Shown here: positions 8,455-16,476 of the stretch, in pieces
Numbering within the stretch: position 1 is the stretch's first letter
How the letters are laid out: each line of letters begins with the position of its first letter
Source of the DNA: Kiritimatiellia bacterium
GTDB lineage: Bacteria; Verrucomicrobiota; Kiritimatiellia; RFP12; UBA1067
Assembly: GCA_017563185.1 (NCBI GenBank)
Contig: JAFXIL010000196.1
Location: 1-39,404 of the forward strand
Direction of reading: 5' to 3'
DNA: 39,404 bases
Notes under the pieces: generated by a model
Seen by the model: only the letters and a program-made list of their open reading frames with translations
Told to the model about the DNA's origin: nothing
Database searches by the model: none
Program-made: the position numbers and the translations under genes

Positions 8455-10425
8455 TCAATGTCGCCCTCCAAGCGAGGCCAAAAGGCCGCCGCAGAGCAGA
8501 AGCTCGCGCTCGCGTGCGGAGAGCGACGCGACAAGGACGATCGTTCCGCCGTTCTGGAGCTTCACGGCAAGGCGGCCATCGCCCGCAACCGCAGCCCTCA
8601 GCCCGGAAAGGTCGATTGCGTCACCCTGCTTGAGCAAGTCGTAGTCGCCGGGATCGTCGAAGACGAGCGGCACTATGCCGAAGTTGACGAGATTCGCGCG
8701 GTGTATGCGCTCGATGGACTTTGCGATCACGGCCTTGACGCCGAGGTACATGGGGCAGAGCGCGGCGTGTTCGCGGCTGGAGCCCTGTCCATAGCTCTCG
8801 CCGGCAACAATCACGTTCGCAAGGCCGCTCGCCTTGGCGGCGAGACACCTGTCGTGGAACGATGAATCGCACGGCTCGAACACGAACTTCGCGTATTCTG
8901 GCACGTTCGAGCGGAACTTGAGTCGCGCACCAGCGGGCATGATATGGTCCGTGGTGATTTTGTCGCCCACCTTTATCGCGACAACGCCCCTGCACTTCTC
9001 CGCAAGCGGCTCGCCCTTAGGCACAGGGGCGATATTCGGCCCACGCACGATCTCTGCCCTTCTCACGCCTCGGCTGGCGGTGTCGCGGTAGAGGAACATC
9101 GAGTCGTCAACCGGAAATTTCTTCGGCACGGGCACGGACGGGATCTTGGCGCCAATCGGCGAAACTACCTTGCCCTCGAGCGCGCTCACGGCGGCGGTCT
9201 CTGGAGAGACGAGATACACCTGCGCGCTCTTCGTGCCGCTGCGGCCCTCGAAGTTGCGGTTGTTCGTGCGCAGCGAGACGGCGCCCGTGCGTGGACTCAT
9301 GTGCGCGCCGATGCAGAAGCCGCATGCGTTCTCAAGTATGCGGCATCCGGCCTTGACGAGAATCGCGAGCGAGCCATCCTCGGCCAGCATGTTCACCACC
9401 TGACGCGAGCCGCACGCGATGCCCACCTCCACGTCGTCGGCAACGTGCTTTCCCTTCAGGATCAGCGCCACCGTGCGGATGTCGCGGTAGGAGCTGTTTG
9501 TGCACGAACCGATCATGATCTGGTTGACCTTCGCGCCCTTCATCGACTTCACCGTAACCACGTTGCCGGGCGAATGCGGCGCGGCCATCATCGGCTCGAT
9601 CGCCGAAAGGTCGATCTCGAACACGTCGGCGTATGCGGCACCCTTGTCGGCCACAAGCTCGATCCAGTCGCCCGCGCGCCCCTGCGCCTCTAGGAACTGG
9701 CGCGTGACGGCGTCGCTCGGGAACACGCTCGTCGTCACCCCGAGCTCCGCGCCCATGTTGGCGATGGTGGCGCGGCTTGGCACATCAAGCGTCTTCACAC
9801 CGGGGCCAAAGTATTCGAAAATCCAGCCCACGTTGCCCTTTGTGCCGAACTTCTCGAGTACCTTCAGGATCACGTCCTTCGCGCTGCAGCCTCTTGGCAG
9901 ACGGCCCGTCAGGCGGATTCCGCGCACCTTTGGGGACGGAATGTGGAATGCGCCGCCGGCCATCGCCACGGCGATGTCAATGCCGCCCGCGCCTATTGCC
10001 ATCATGCCGCCGCCGCCGCCCGTGGGTGTGTGGCTGTCGCTGCCGAGCAGGGTCTTGCCAGGTCGGCCGAAGCGCTCAAGATGAAGCTGGTGGCAGATGC
10101 CGTTGCCGCACTTGGAATAGATCACGCCGAACCTGCGCGCGACGGAGGCGAGGAAGTCGTGGTCGTCGGCGTTCTCGTAGCCGATCTGCACGGTGTTGTG
10201 GTCCACGTATGAAACTGCCAGCTCGTTGCGCACATGCGGCACGCCCATCGACTCGAACTGGAGATACGCCATCGTGCCGGTGGCGTCCTGCGTGAGCGTC
10301 TGGTCTATGCGAATGCCGACCTCGGCGTCCCTTGCAGGGTCGCCTTCCACAAGATGCGCGGCGAGTATCTTCTCCACCACATTCATCGGCGTCTTCGCGC
10401 TTTGCTTTCTACTGCTCTTCTTCAT
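8455..10425 (-). CDS. acn: Aconitate hydratase, single-chain 656-residue type
   Basis: Interconverts citrate and isocitrate in the cytoplasm. The [4Fe-4S] cysteines are visible in GSCTNSS (about residue 350) and in ENACGFCIG (about 412-418). GSDSHTPTGGG (about 128) and the swivel-domain motif YGQGSSREHAA (about 555) are also present. The length fits the compact putative aconitase group (TIGR01342 type) of Clostridia, Thermotogae and Chloroflexi rather than the roughly 890-residue AcnA. The first 13 residues are basic (KKSSRKQSAKTP) and probably a flexible tail. The promoter at 10513-10541 leaves a leader of about 80 bases with two small hairpins (10450-10470 and 10486-10501). No other citric-acid-cycle genes are adjacent. 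Confidence 0.93.
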   Translation of the reverse strand: MKKSSRKQSAKTPMNVVEKILAAHLVEGDPARDAEVGIRIDQTLTQDATGTMAYLQFESMGVPHVRNELAVSYVDHNTVQIGYENADDHDFLASVARRFGVIYSKCGNGICHQLHLERFGRPGKTLLGSDSHTPTGGGGGMMAIGAGGIDIAVAMAGGAFHIPSPKVRGIRLTGRLPRGCSAKDVILKVLEKFGTKGNVGWIFEYFGPGVKTLDVPSRATIANMGAELGVTTSVFPSDAVTRQFLEAQGRAGDWIELVADKGAAYADVFEIDLSAIEPMMAAPHSPGNVVTVKSMKGAKVNQIMIGSCTNSSYRDIRTVALILKGKHVADDVEVGIACGSRQVVNMLAEDGSLAILVKAGCRILENACGFCIGAHMSPRTGAVSLRTNNRNFEGRSGTKSAQVYLVSPETAAVSALEGKVVSPIGAKIPSVPVPKKFPVDDSMFLYRDTASRGVRRAEIVRGPNIAPVPKGEPLAEKCRGVVAIKVGDKITTDHIMPAGARLKFRSNVPEYAKFVFEPCDSSFHDRCLAAKASGLANVIVAGESYGQGSSREHAALCPMYLGVKAVIAKSIERIHRANLVNFGIVPLVFDDPGDYDLLKQGDAIDLSGLRAAVAGDGRLAVKLQNGGTIVLVASLSARERELLLCGGLLASLGGRH

Positions 10426-10512
10426 TCATCGCCCTATTCTTGTTTCGGATTCCGGTTTTCCTGGCCGGAAAATCCACCTGACTCCGCCTGACAGGGCAGG
10501 CAGCTGGGCCAT

Positions 10513-10541
10513 ATTATACCAAATGCGCATCCCTCCATCAA
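10513..10541 (-). promoter_or_regulatory. Aconitase promoter (TTGATG-17-TATAAT)
   Basis: On the minus strand TTGATG (10536-10541) is followed after 17 bases by a perfect TATAAT (10513-10518). The predicted transcript start near 10505 lies about 80 bases before the aconitase ATG. It is the only good promoter in the 156-base gap after the heparinase-like gene. Confidence 0.75.
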
Positions 10542-10581
10542 ACTCCGACGGCGGGAACGACCGCAAATCTGGCGAGGGACA

Positions 10582-12474
10582 TCACCTTCCTGCCAAATAC
10601 GTCATCGTGATCGCGGCCGTGGTGACGGGCTTCTCAAACACGAACGACAAACGCTCGGGCGACTGGCGCCCGGGGTTCTCGATCTTCTCTGACGAGAACT
10701 TTACCGGCGCAGAGGCGCTGACGGCCAGCTTCATCTTTCGAAAGCCGCTCGTCTTCTTGAACGAGAAGAGCATGCCCTTCTCGTCCTTCGTCCATTCGCG
10801 GTATGTGATCACGGGCACCTCGAAGGTGGTGGGCTCGGTGAACTCGGCCTTGTCGGTGACTGTGAAAGTGCAGTGTTCACGATCGAACACTATCGTGCGC
10901 CGAAGCGACTTGAGCGCGGGCACCTTGTAGGCGGCGGCGTAGTCTATCGTAATCGAGTCCTCCTTTTCGGTGAAGCGCGTCTCCACCACCTTCGCGGCGG
11001 CGGCGCGTCCGCCGCTCTGCAGCTTGCCGCCGATCACTGGCACGGGATGTCCATAGGAGTTGAGCACCTTGGAGTCGTAGCGGCGGCTGGAGAAGGTGCG
11101 GCGGGTGTAGATCTCGCCGCCTGGGTCGCCGGCCATCTCGCAGCCGTCCATCATCACCGTGTAGCTGCCAACGTCGTTGTGGTTGTGGAGTTCTGCGTTG
11201 TGCCCGCCCTTGAAGGCGGCGCTCCAGCGCAGCCCCCTTTCGCCGGGCTGCGCGTAGCGGGAAATGAGCACCTGGGCGTCCTTGAACCATGTGCGCGGCG
11301 GCAGCACGTCCATCGTGGGCTCGCTCCGCGGCGGCTCCTGGCCGAAGGCGCGCAGGGAGAACTGCGCGTAGCCGGAGGAGAGCAGAGGGAGGCCGATCGC
11401 CGGAGAGCTTGCGAGGTCCGGCCATATCTGGCGGCCGAGGGCGAGGTACACGGGCGAGGGATTGCCGCCGCCGTCGGCGAAGTGCGGCGACCTGCCCGGC
11501 TGGAGCTGAAAGCCGTAGGCGTACTTCATGACCGTCTTCGTCTTGGGGTTGGCGAAGAGATCGACTTTGCCGCCAGTCGCGGCGCGTATGGAAAGCCCCA
11601 TCATCAGGTGGTGCCCGTAGCCGTAGTTCCAGTAGCCCATGCCCTCGGAGCAGTAGCCGTCGTTGGTGTATCCGGCGAGCGCAGAAGGCACGCTGCCTTC
11701 GGCAAGCACCACGAACTCCGCGCGCAGGCGGCGGTCAGGCACGATCGCGAGCGCCGCCCTCACCACGCAGCAGTTGCACACGCTGTTCCAGTTGTTTCCG
11801 CCGTGGAACCACCAGTGCGCGCGGAGCGGCGCCTTGCCGCGCGCATGGTCGAGATGCGGGCGGAACGTGCGGCGATCGATCTCCGAATACACCTTCCTGC
11901 GCATCTCCGCAGGCAGCGCGTCGCCAAGCCACGCGAGGCAGTATGCGAGCCTGAGCGAGATTTCCGCGCTGCAGAGATCCACGTGCGGCGCGCCCTTGAA
12001 GCAGGAGAGGGACGCGTCGTGCGCGGGAAGGGTCCAGCTCTTCATCGCGCAGATCGCGTCGGCGTATTCAACGGTCTTGCCGATGAACCGGCCCCTGCGC
12101 TCGAGGCATTCCGCCGCGAACAGGCGCTCGAAGTTGGAGACGCGCCGGGAAAAGCAGCTCTCGTAGTTTCTGCGGTTGCCGTTCCTGGAGAATTCCAGGT
12201 AGAGCTCGTCCGGCGTGTCGGGAATCGGTTCGGAGAGAAGCCTCTCCGCCGCGGCGACGATCGACTTGCCCTCCTTCGTCTCCGCGAGGGGACCCCACTT
12301 CGCGCGGTCGCTCGCGGGCGCTCCGTCGGCGCACGGCTTCTCGGGCAGCGAGGCCGCCACCTCCGCGATTCGAGCCTCGAGTGTCTGCGCATGAGCGACA
12401 GGCCCATCAGCAAAGGCAGTTCCCGCCGCATACAACATTGCCAGGCTCAGGAACGTTCCGAACTGTGTTCTCAT
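10582..12474 (-). CDS. Secreted heparinase II/III-family polysaccharide lyase
   Basis: 630 residues. ATG 12474 is chosen because it overlaps the stop of the glycosyltransferase in an ATGA, and a signal peptide follows (FGTFLSLAMLYAAGTAFA). Residues about 40-330 form the all-alpha toroid typical of the family. The C-terminal beta-sandwich carries GGHNAELHNHNDVGSY (about 420-435), the signature around the catalytic histidine of heparinase II/III-like enzymes. Family members cleave uronic-acid polysaccharides such as heparan sulfate or alginate; which one is used here cannot be told. No sulfatase or uronyl hydrolase is adjacent. It is the last gene of the four-gene coupled operon; no clear terminator follows. 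Confidence 0.82.
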   Translation of the reverse strand: MRTQFGTFLSLAMLYAAGTAFADGPVAHAQTLEARIAEVAASLPEKPCADGAPASDRAKWGPLAETKEGKSIVAAAERLLSEPIPDTPDELYLEFSRNGNRRNYESCFSRRVSNFERLFAAECLERRGRFIGKTVEYADAICAMKSWTLPAHDASLSCFKGAPHVDLCSAEISLRLAYCLAWLGDALPAEMRRKVYSEIDRRTFRPHLDHARGKAPLRAHWWFHGGNNWNSVCNCCVVRAALAIVPDRRLRAEFVVLAEGSVPSALAGYTNDGYCSEGMGYWNYGYGHHLMMGLSIRAATGGKVDLFANPKTKTVMKYAYGFQLQPGRSPHFADGGGNPSPVYLALGRQIWPDLASSPAIGLPLLSSGYAQFSLRAFGQEPPRSEPTMDVLPPRTWFKDAQVLISRYAQPGERGLRWSAAFKGGHNAELHNHNDVGSYTVMMDGCEMAGDPGGEIYTRRTFSSRRYDSKVLNSYGHPVPVIGGKLQSGGRAAAAKVVETRFTEKEDSITIDYAAAYKVPALKSLRRTIVFDREHCTFTVTDKAEFTEPTTFEVPVITYREWTKDEKGMLFSFKKTSGFRKMKLAVSASAPVKFSSEKIENPGRQSPERLSFVFEKPVTTAAITMTYLAGR

Positions 12475-13661
12475 CTCGTTTCCTTTCGTGTAGTTAGTTG
12501 ACTTTTTTGGTTGAAGAAAAGCCCGCTCGCCCATGTCACGTATTCGCCATAGACGAAATCGGCGTCGAAGAGACGGGCGAGCCGGGCGGCGCCGGCGCGA
12601 AGGCGCGAGGCGTCCATGCGGCGCAGCCGTTCGAGGGCGCGCGCAAACGACTTCGCGTCGCCCGCGCTGTACGATGCACCAGCGCCGTTTTCGTCAATGA
12701 GGCGCGCCGTCTCGCCTTCCAGCGAATTAAGAACGGGAAGCCCTGCCGCAGCGTAGTCCGCAAGCTTGTACGGCACTCCCACGCACGACGCGGGAAACAT
12801 CGGCACGACAGCGGCGTTGGCGCGCGCGAGCATCGCGCACAGCTCTGCGTCGCCGACGTATCCGTGAAAGACTATGCGCCCGCATCCAGCGGCAAGCGCG
12901 CGCAAGCTGGGTTCCTGCGGACCCGTTCCCGCAAGCTCCAAACGCACGCCGTCCATGCCCTTCACTGCCTCGATCACGGTTGCGAGGTCGTACGAGGCGC
13001 TCATGCTTCCCGCGTATGCGATGGTGAAGGCGCCGTCGCCGCGAGTCTCGGCGGGCGGAGAGACGGCCGCCGCGCGGATCTCTATGCCATGGTAGAAGAG
13101 GCGTGCGGGCGCTGTGGCGCCGTAGCTGCGCACAAGGTCGATGTAGCGCTCAGAGACGGCCGAGATCGCGTCCGCGCCCATGTAGTTGGCGCGCGCCGTG
13201 CGGGCGAGAGGCGCGAGGAGAAGGCGCGGCGCGACGCGCTCGAACGTCTCCGGCCAGGCGTCCATAACATCCACGACGAACGGCACTCCGCGCGCCTTGC
13301 AGAAGCGGCGCGCAGCCGCGCAGAGAGAAAGAGGCGGCGACGAGGCGACCACAAGGTCGGGACGCTCCTCCGCGGCGGCAAGGCGCGCCCATCTGCGCGC
13401 CAGGACGAGATGCGACCACACGCGCGAAAGGCAGATGTTCGCGCCGTATGCGGGCGTAGGAACCGCCTTCACGCGGAATCCGGGATCCGGAAACGCAGGG
13501 TCCATCGCGCGTCTCGCCTTGCGCGAATGCGAGAAGTCGCTCGTCCACAGCGTCACGTCGTGCCCTGCGCGCGCGAACGCCGCGCTCATCAGCCAGTAGC
13601 GCTGCGGCCTGTTGCCTTCAGGCGGCAGATTGTCGAATGGATTGACCATCCACACTCTCAT
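12471..13661 (-). CDS. Family 4 glycosyltransferase
   Basis: 396 residues, soluble GT-B fold. The N-terminal half opens with MRVWMVNPFDNLPPEGNRP, a pattern shared with WbuB/WcaI-like GT4 enzymes that receive sugars onto envelope polysaccharides. The C-terminal half contains the nucleotide-sugar binding loop VPYKLADYAAAGLPVLNS (about 305-322), with a nearby acidic residue in LEGE. There is no signal peptide, so it acts in the cytoplasm or at the inner face of the membrane. Start and stop each share an ATGA with a neighbour (13658-13661 with the YibE/F gene, 12471-12474 with the lyase), which suggests translational coupling. Donor and acceptor are unknown. Confidence 0.82.
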   Translation of the reverse strand: MRVWMVNPFDNLPPEGNRPQRYWLMSAAFARAGHDVTLWTSDFSHSRKARRAMDPAFPDPGFRVKAVPTPAYGANICLSRVWSHLVLARRWARLAAAEERPDLVVASSPPLSLCAAARRFCKARGVPFVVDVMDAWPETFERVAPRLLLAPLARTARANYMGADAISAVSERYIDLVRSYGATAPARLFYHGIEIRAAAVSPPAETRGDGAFTIAYAGSMSASYDLATVIEAVKGMDGVRLELAGTGPQEPSLRALAAGCGRIVFHGYVGDAELCAMLARANAAVVPMFPASCVGVPYKLADYAAAGLPVLNSLEGETARLIDENGAGASYSAGDAKSFARALERLRRMDASRLRAGAARLARLFDADFVYGEYVTWASGLFFNQKSQLTTRKETR

Positions 13662-14779
13662 GCAGGCTCCTTCCGCGGAGCGAAGACGACGGCCGAGGCG
13701 AAGGCTGTGAACGGCGCCACTAGAACGAGGGAGAAGCTGCCGATGATCGTCTTCACGAGCTCGGCCGAGACCAGGGTGGAGTTCAGGAAGTCCGCCGGAT
13801 GCGTGCCCTGCGCGGCGAACGCCATCAGAAGCGTGATGTAGCCGCCTGAATAGGCGAGAAGAAGAGTCGTCGTCATGGTGCCCACGACGCTACGGCCGAT
13901 GCGCACTCCCGAGAGCAGAAGCTCGCGGCGTGGAAGCGTGGGATTGTGGCGCGCCACCTCTTCGACGCCGCTTGCGATGTCCATCGCAAGGTCCATCACG
14001 GCGCCGGAGCTCGCGAGCACCGTCGCGCCTATGAAGATGTCCTGCAGGTTGAGGAACTCGTAGCCGGAGTAGAGAAGCGTCTGCACATACGGCATCGTTG
14101 CGCCGTTTATGTGCATGAGGCGTCCGAAGGCGTGTGCCATGCCGAGTCCGGCGAGGATGCCGAGCGCGGTGCCCAGAAACGCCGCCACGCCCTTTCGCGT
14201 GAAGCCGGCCACAAGGTACATGATGACGGCGGAGAGCAGGCACACCGCCGCGAAGGATGTCCAGCTCGCGGGCCAGCCGCGCAAGGCAAGCGGGATAACG
14301 CCCTTCCACACAACGAGGCAGCTCAGAACGAAGCTGAAGAGAGCCTTCATGCCAGTCCAGCCGCCGAAGAGGCAGAGGAGGGCGCAGAAGCAGAGGAAAA
14401 GCGTGAGAGCCCATCCGAGGCGCCAGTGGTCGCGGGCCACAAGTGTGTCCGTATCCGGGTTCTCGCCGCCGCGTTCTATCACCACGGCCTCGTCGCCAGG
14501 GGCGAAGTGCTTGTCGAGGTCCATCTGCGCACGCAATTCGTTGACGGCGCGGAACGTCTTGCCGCTGTTGGGACCGCCCAGCATGCCCACGGTGAGGTGC
14601 TGCGTGCCGAACTTCATGACTCCGTGCAGCTCGATGTTGGAGTCGTCCACGGTCAAGACGCGCGCGCGGCGCGCGGTCCCTTCGCGTACTACAAGGGCGG
14701 GCGGCGACGGTGCGCGCCACAGCGCCACGCACAGGCAGGCGAGCAGCAGCACCGCCACGCTGTCGCCAAGGCGCTTCAT
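13658..14779 (-). CDS. YibE/F-like multi-pass membrane protein
   Basis: 373 residues. One N-terminal helix is followed by a periplasmic beta-rich domain (about 25-120), then about seven transmembrane helices. The phrase FIGATVLASSGAVMDLAMDIAS near residue 255 is characteristic of the YibE/F family. Function is not established in the family; members are suggested to be transporters. It is coupled by ATGA overlaps to the alkaline phosphatase upstream and the glycosyltransferase downstream, an unexpected combination. Confidence 0.82.
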   Translation of the reverse strand: MKRLGDSVAVLLLACLCVALWRAPSPPALVVREGTARRARVLTVDDSNIELHGVMKFGTQHLTVGMLGGPNSGKTFRAVNELRAQMDLDKHFAPGDEAVVIERGGENPDTDTLVARDHWRLGWALTLFLCFCALLCLFGGWTGMKALFSFVLSCLVVWKGVIPLALRGWPASWTSFAAVCLLSAVIMYLVAGFTRKGVAAFLGTALGILAGLGMAHAFGRLMHINGATMPYVQTLLYSGYEFLNLQDIFIGATVLASSGAVMDLAMDIASGVEEVARHNPTLPRRELLLSGVRIGRSVVGTMTTTLLLAYSGGYITLLMAFAAQGTHPADFLNSTLVSAELVKTIIGSFSLVLVAPFTAFASAVVFAPRKEPA

Positions 14780-16179
14780 TCGTAGAGGGCCTTGAGGCGC
14801 TTGGCGATGTCGGTGTTGTCAAGGAGTCCGGTGAACGCCTCCGCGCCCACGCCCTCGCTCGTGCTGAGAACAGGCAGCGCGGTGTGCGAGCCCGACGTCC
14901 AGCCCACTCCGGCCTTGGCGCTCATCACCTGCACGGCCGCGAGCGGCAGCATGTTGCGCTTGAAGGCGCCCTCTAGCTTCTTTATGTCGTGCTCGTTTAG
15001 CCAGATCTCGTCCTCATGGGCGGACTTCTCGCCGGCCGCGAACTTGCCGCCGGCCTTTTCGTCGCCCTGCTTGCGGCCCACCTTGCCGAAGTCGAACCCG
15101 AACCACTTCTCGAGAAGCGGCTTCGCGTCCTTGAACGTGAACTCGCGCCCTTCCGCCTTGGCAGCCTTCTTGGCGCTCTTGAGCTTGCGGCCGAACTCCT
15201 CCCACGAGCACTTCTGGCGGGCGAGGCGGCGCGTGTGGAGGGCGTAGCCGGTGCTCATGAAGCCCATGGTCATTCCGCCCGTCTCGTGGTCGCCAGTGGT
15301 GACGATGAGCGTCTCGTCTGGATGCTTCTCCATGAACGCCTTCGCGACGCGCGTCGCGTCGTCCAGCTCAAGCGTCTCGCGCAGGTTGGTGGCGGTGTCG
15401 TTTGCGTGGCCGGCGTGGTCGAGCTTGCCGCCCTCCACGAAGAGGAAAAACCCGGCGTCGCCGTCCAGAAGCTCGATGCCCTTCGCCGTGAGCTCGGCGA
15501 GCGTTGGCTGCGAGCCGTCGGCGTCGATCGCGTACTGCAGCTCGCCGTCGGCGCCGCGATAGAAGCAGCGCTGGCCGGGCTTGAAGGCGCGGAAGGCGGC
15601 AGTGTTGGTGGCCACAACGAAGCCGGCCTTCTCGGCGAGTTCGAGGAGGTCGCCCTTGTACTCGGGGTCCTTCACGTCGTTCTGCTTGCCGTCGAAGCCG
15701 CCGCCCGCGATGTACTCGTAGGGCGAGTTCACGATGTCGAGGCCGATCTGGTAGAGCAGGCCGCGGTGCTTGCGGTGCGCCACGAAGCCGGCGGGCGTCG
15801 CGTGGTTGATCGTCACCGAGGTCACCACGCCCACCTTGCGTCCGCTGCGGTGCGCGACTTCCAGGATGCTCTCCACGCGCTCGCCTTTCGAATCAACCCC
15901 CGCCGCACCGTTGCTGGTCTTGACGCCGCACGCAAGCGCCGTCGCTGCGGCCGCGGAATCGGTGATGAGCGAAGTCGCAGAGGCGGTGCGCGTTGTCGCG
16001 TGCATCTTGAAATGGTTGAGCGTGAGCGGACCATGCCCCGTCGCAAGCGCGAACTCCTCAGCAACCATACGCTGCGGCGTGGACATGCCGTCGCCGATGA
16101 ACAGAAACACATACTTCGGCGAAGCGGCCTGAATCGCCGCCGCCAGAAGCACAACCCCCATTGCACACCTTGTCTTCAT
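14776..16179 (-). CDS. Secreted alkaline phosphatase
   Basis: 467 residues from ATG 16179, which has GAGG eight bases upstream; the open frame to 16200 lacks a ribosome site. A signal peptide (residues about 2-20) precedes the mature start ASPKYVFLFIGDG, where D30 is a metal ligand. The catalytic serine is S75 in TDSAAAATAL, and TTGDHETGG (about 290) supplies further metal ligands. C-terminal Lys/Glu-rich insertions are seen near 330-390. It hydrolyses phosphate monoesters in the periplasm or outside the cell. It opens a coupled operon with YibE/F, a glycosyltransferase and a heparinase-like lyase. I saw no Pho-box-like repeats in the 24 bases available upstream. Confidence 0.92.
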   Translation of the reverse strand: MKTRCAMGVVLLAAAIQAASPKYVFLFIGDGMSTPQRMVAEEFALATGHGPLTLNHFKMHATTRTASATSLITDSAAAATALACGVKTSNGAAGVDSKGERVESILEVAHRSGRKVGVVTSVTINHATPAGFVAHRKHRGLLYQIGLDIVNSPYEYIAGGGFDGKQNDVKDPEYKGDLLELAEKAGFVVATNTAAFRAFKPGQRCFYRGADGELQYAIDADGSQPTLAELTAKGIELLDGDAGFFLFVEGGKLDHAGHANDTATNLRETLELDDATRVAKAFMEKHPDETLIVTTGDHETGGMTMGFMSTGYALHTRRLARQKCSWEEFGRKLKSAKKAAKAEGREFTFKDAKPLLEKWFGFDFGKVGRKQGDEKAGGKFAAGEKSAHEDEIWLNEHDIKKLEGAFKRNMLPLAAVQVMSAKAGVGWTSGSHTALPVLSTSEGVGAEAFTGLLDNTDIAKRLKALYE

Positions 16180-16202
16180 CGCTTCATCCTCTACTAACAC
16201 GA

Positions 16203-16224
16203 AACCCGCGCCGAGACGCGGGTT
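16203..16224 (-). terminator. GC-rich hairpin after tRNA-Cys
   Basis: Perfect 8-bp stem AACCCGCG/CGCGGGTT with a six-base loop, located 11 bases past the tRNA 3' end and 23 bases before the phosphatase start. Only a weak U-rich tail follows on the minus strand (TCGTGTT), so it may be a terminator or an attenuator that lets some transcripts continue into the phosphatase operon, for which no separate promoter is obvious. Confidence 0.55.
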
Positions 16225-16235
16225 CGCTTGTTCAA

Positions 16236-16309
16236 TGGAGGTGGGAAGCGGAGTTGAACCGCTGTGGACGGATTTGCAGTCCGTAGCCTAACCGCTCGGC
16301 CATCCCACC
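16236..16309 (-). tRNA. tRNA-Cys (GCA)
   Basis: Reading the minus strand, GGTGGGA pairs with TCCCACC to form the acceptor stem. The anticodon loop is CTGCAAA, giving anticodon GCA, and the T arm contains GGTTCAACTCC. Position 73 is U, the identity base of bacterial tRNA-Cys, and CCA is encoded at 16236-16238. The total is 74 bases with CCA. It lies 12 bases after the stop of a 32-codon gene and probably shares its promoter. Confidence 0.95.
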
Positions 16310-16321
16310 AGTTGCTCGACC

Positions 16322-16420
16322 TTAGTTGGTCTTCTTCGCCGCAAGAAGACGGGCATGGACGCGCTTGTTGTACGCCTTGCGCCGATTTCTCTTGGCACGT
16401 TTTCTAAGTTGTTGTCCCAT
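16322..16420 (-). CDS. 32-residue highly basic protein upstream of tRNA-Cys
   Basis: The peptide starts MGQQLRKRAKRNRRK and ends in KKTN; 13 of 32 residues are Lys or Arg. I do not recognise a named family. The size and composition recall small ribosome-associated proteins (bTHX or AURKAIP1/COX24-like), but this is only an analogy. The ATG at 16420 is preferred to the longer frame to 16609, because that frame runs over the promoter and the end of lnt. There is no Shine-Dalgarno; the -10 box TATACT ends seven bases before the ATG, so the transcript probably starts at or next to the A of the ATG (leaderless). The tRNA-Cys follows after 12 bases. Confidence 0.6.
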   Translation of the reverse strand: MGQQLRKRAKRNRRKAYNKRVHARLLAAKKTN

Positions 16421-16427
16421 GGCGTGT

Positions 16428-16457
16428 AGTATATCAAAAACCCCGGTTCGAATGCAA
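16428..16457 (-). promoter_or_regulatory. Promoter of the basic-peptide/tRNA-Cys unit (TTGCAT-18-TATACT)
   Basis: TTGCAT (16452-16457) and TATACT (16428-16433) are 18 bases apart on the minus strand, just after the lnt stop. The predicted start site falls at about 16420-16421, i.e. at the ATG of the 32-codon gene. Confidence 0.65.
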
Positions 16458-16476
16458 GCGCGAAATTTCAAAAAGT

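Noticed and set aside
10873-12501. 542-codon plus-strand frame opposite the heparinase-like gene
   Set aside because: No motif, Arg/Ala/Val/His-rich translation, and it mirrors a gene with clear family signatures.
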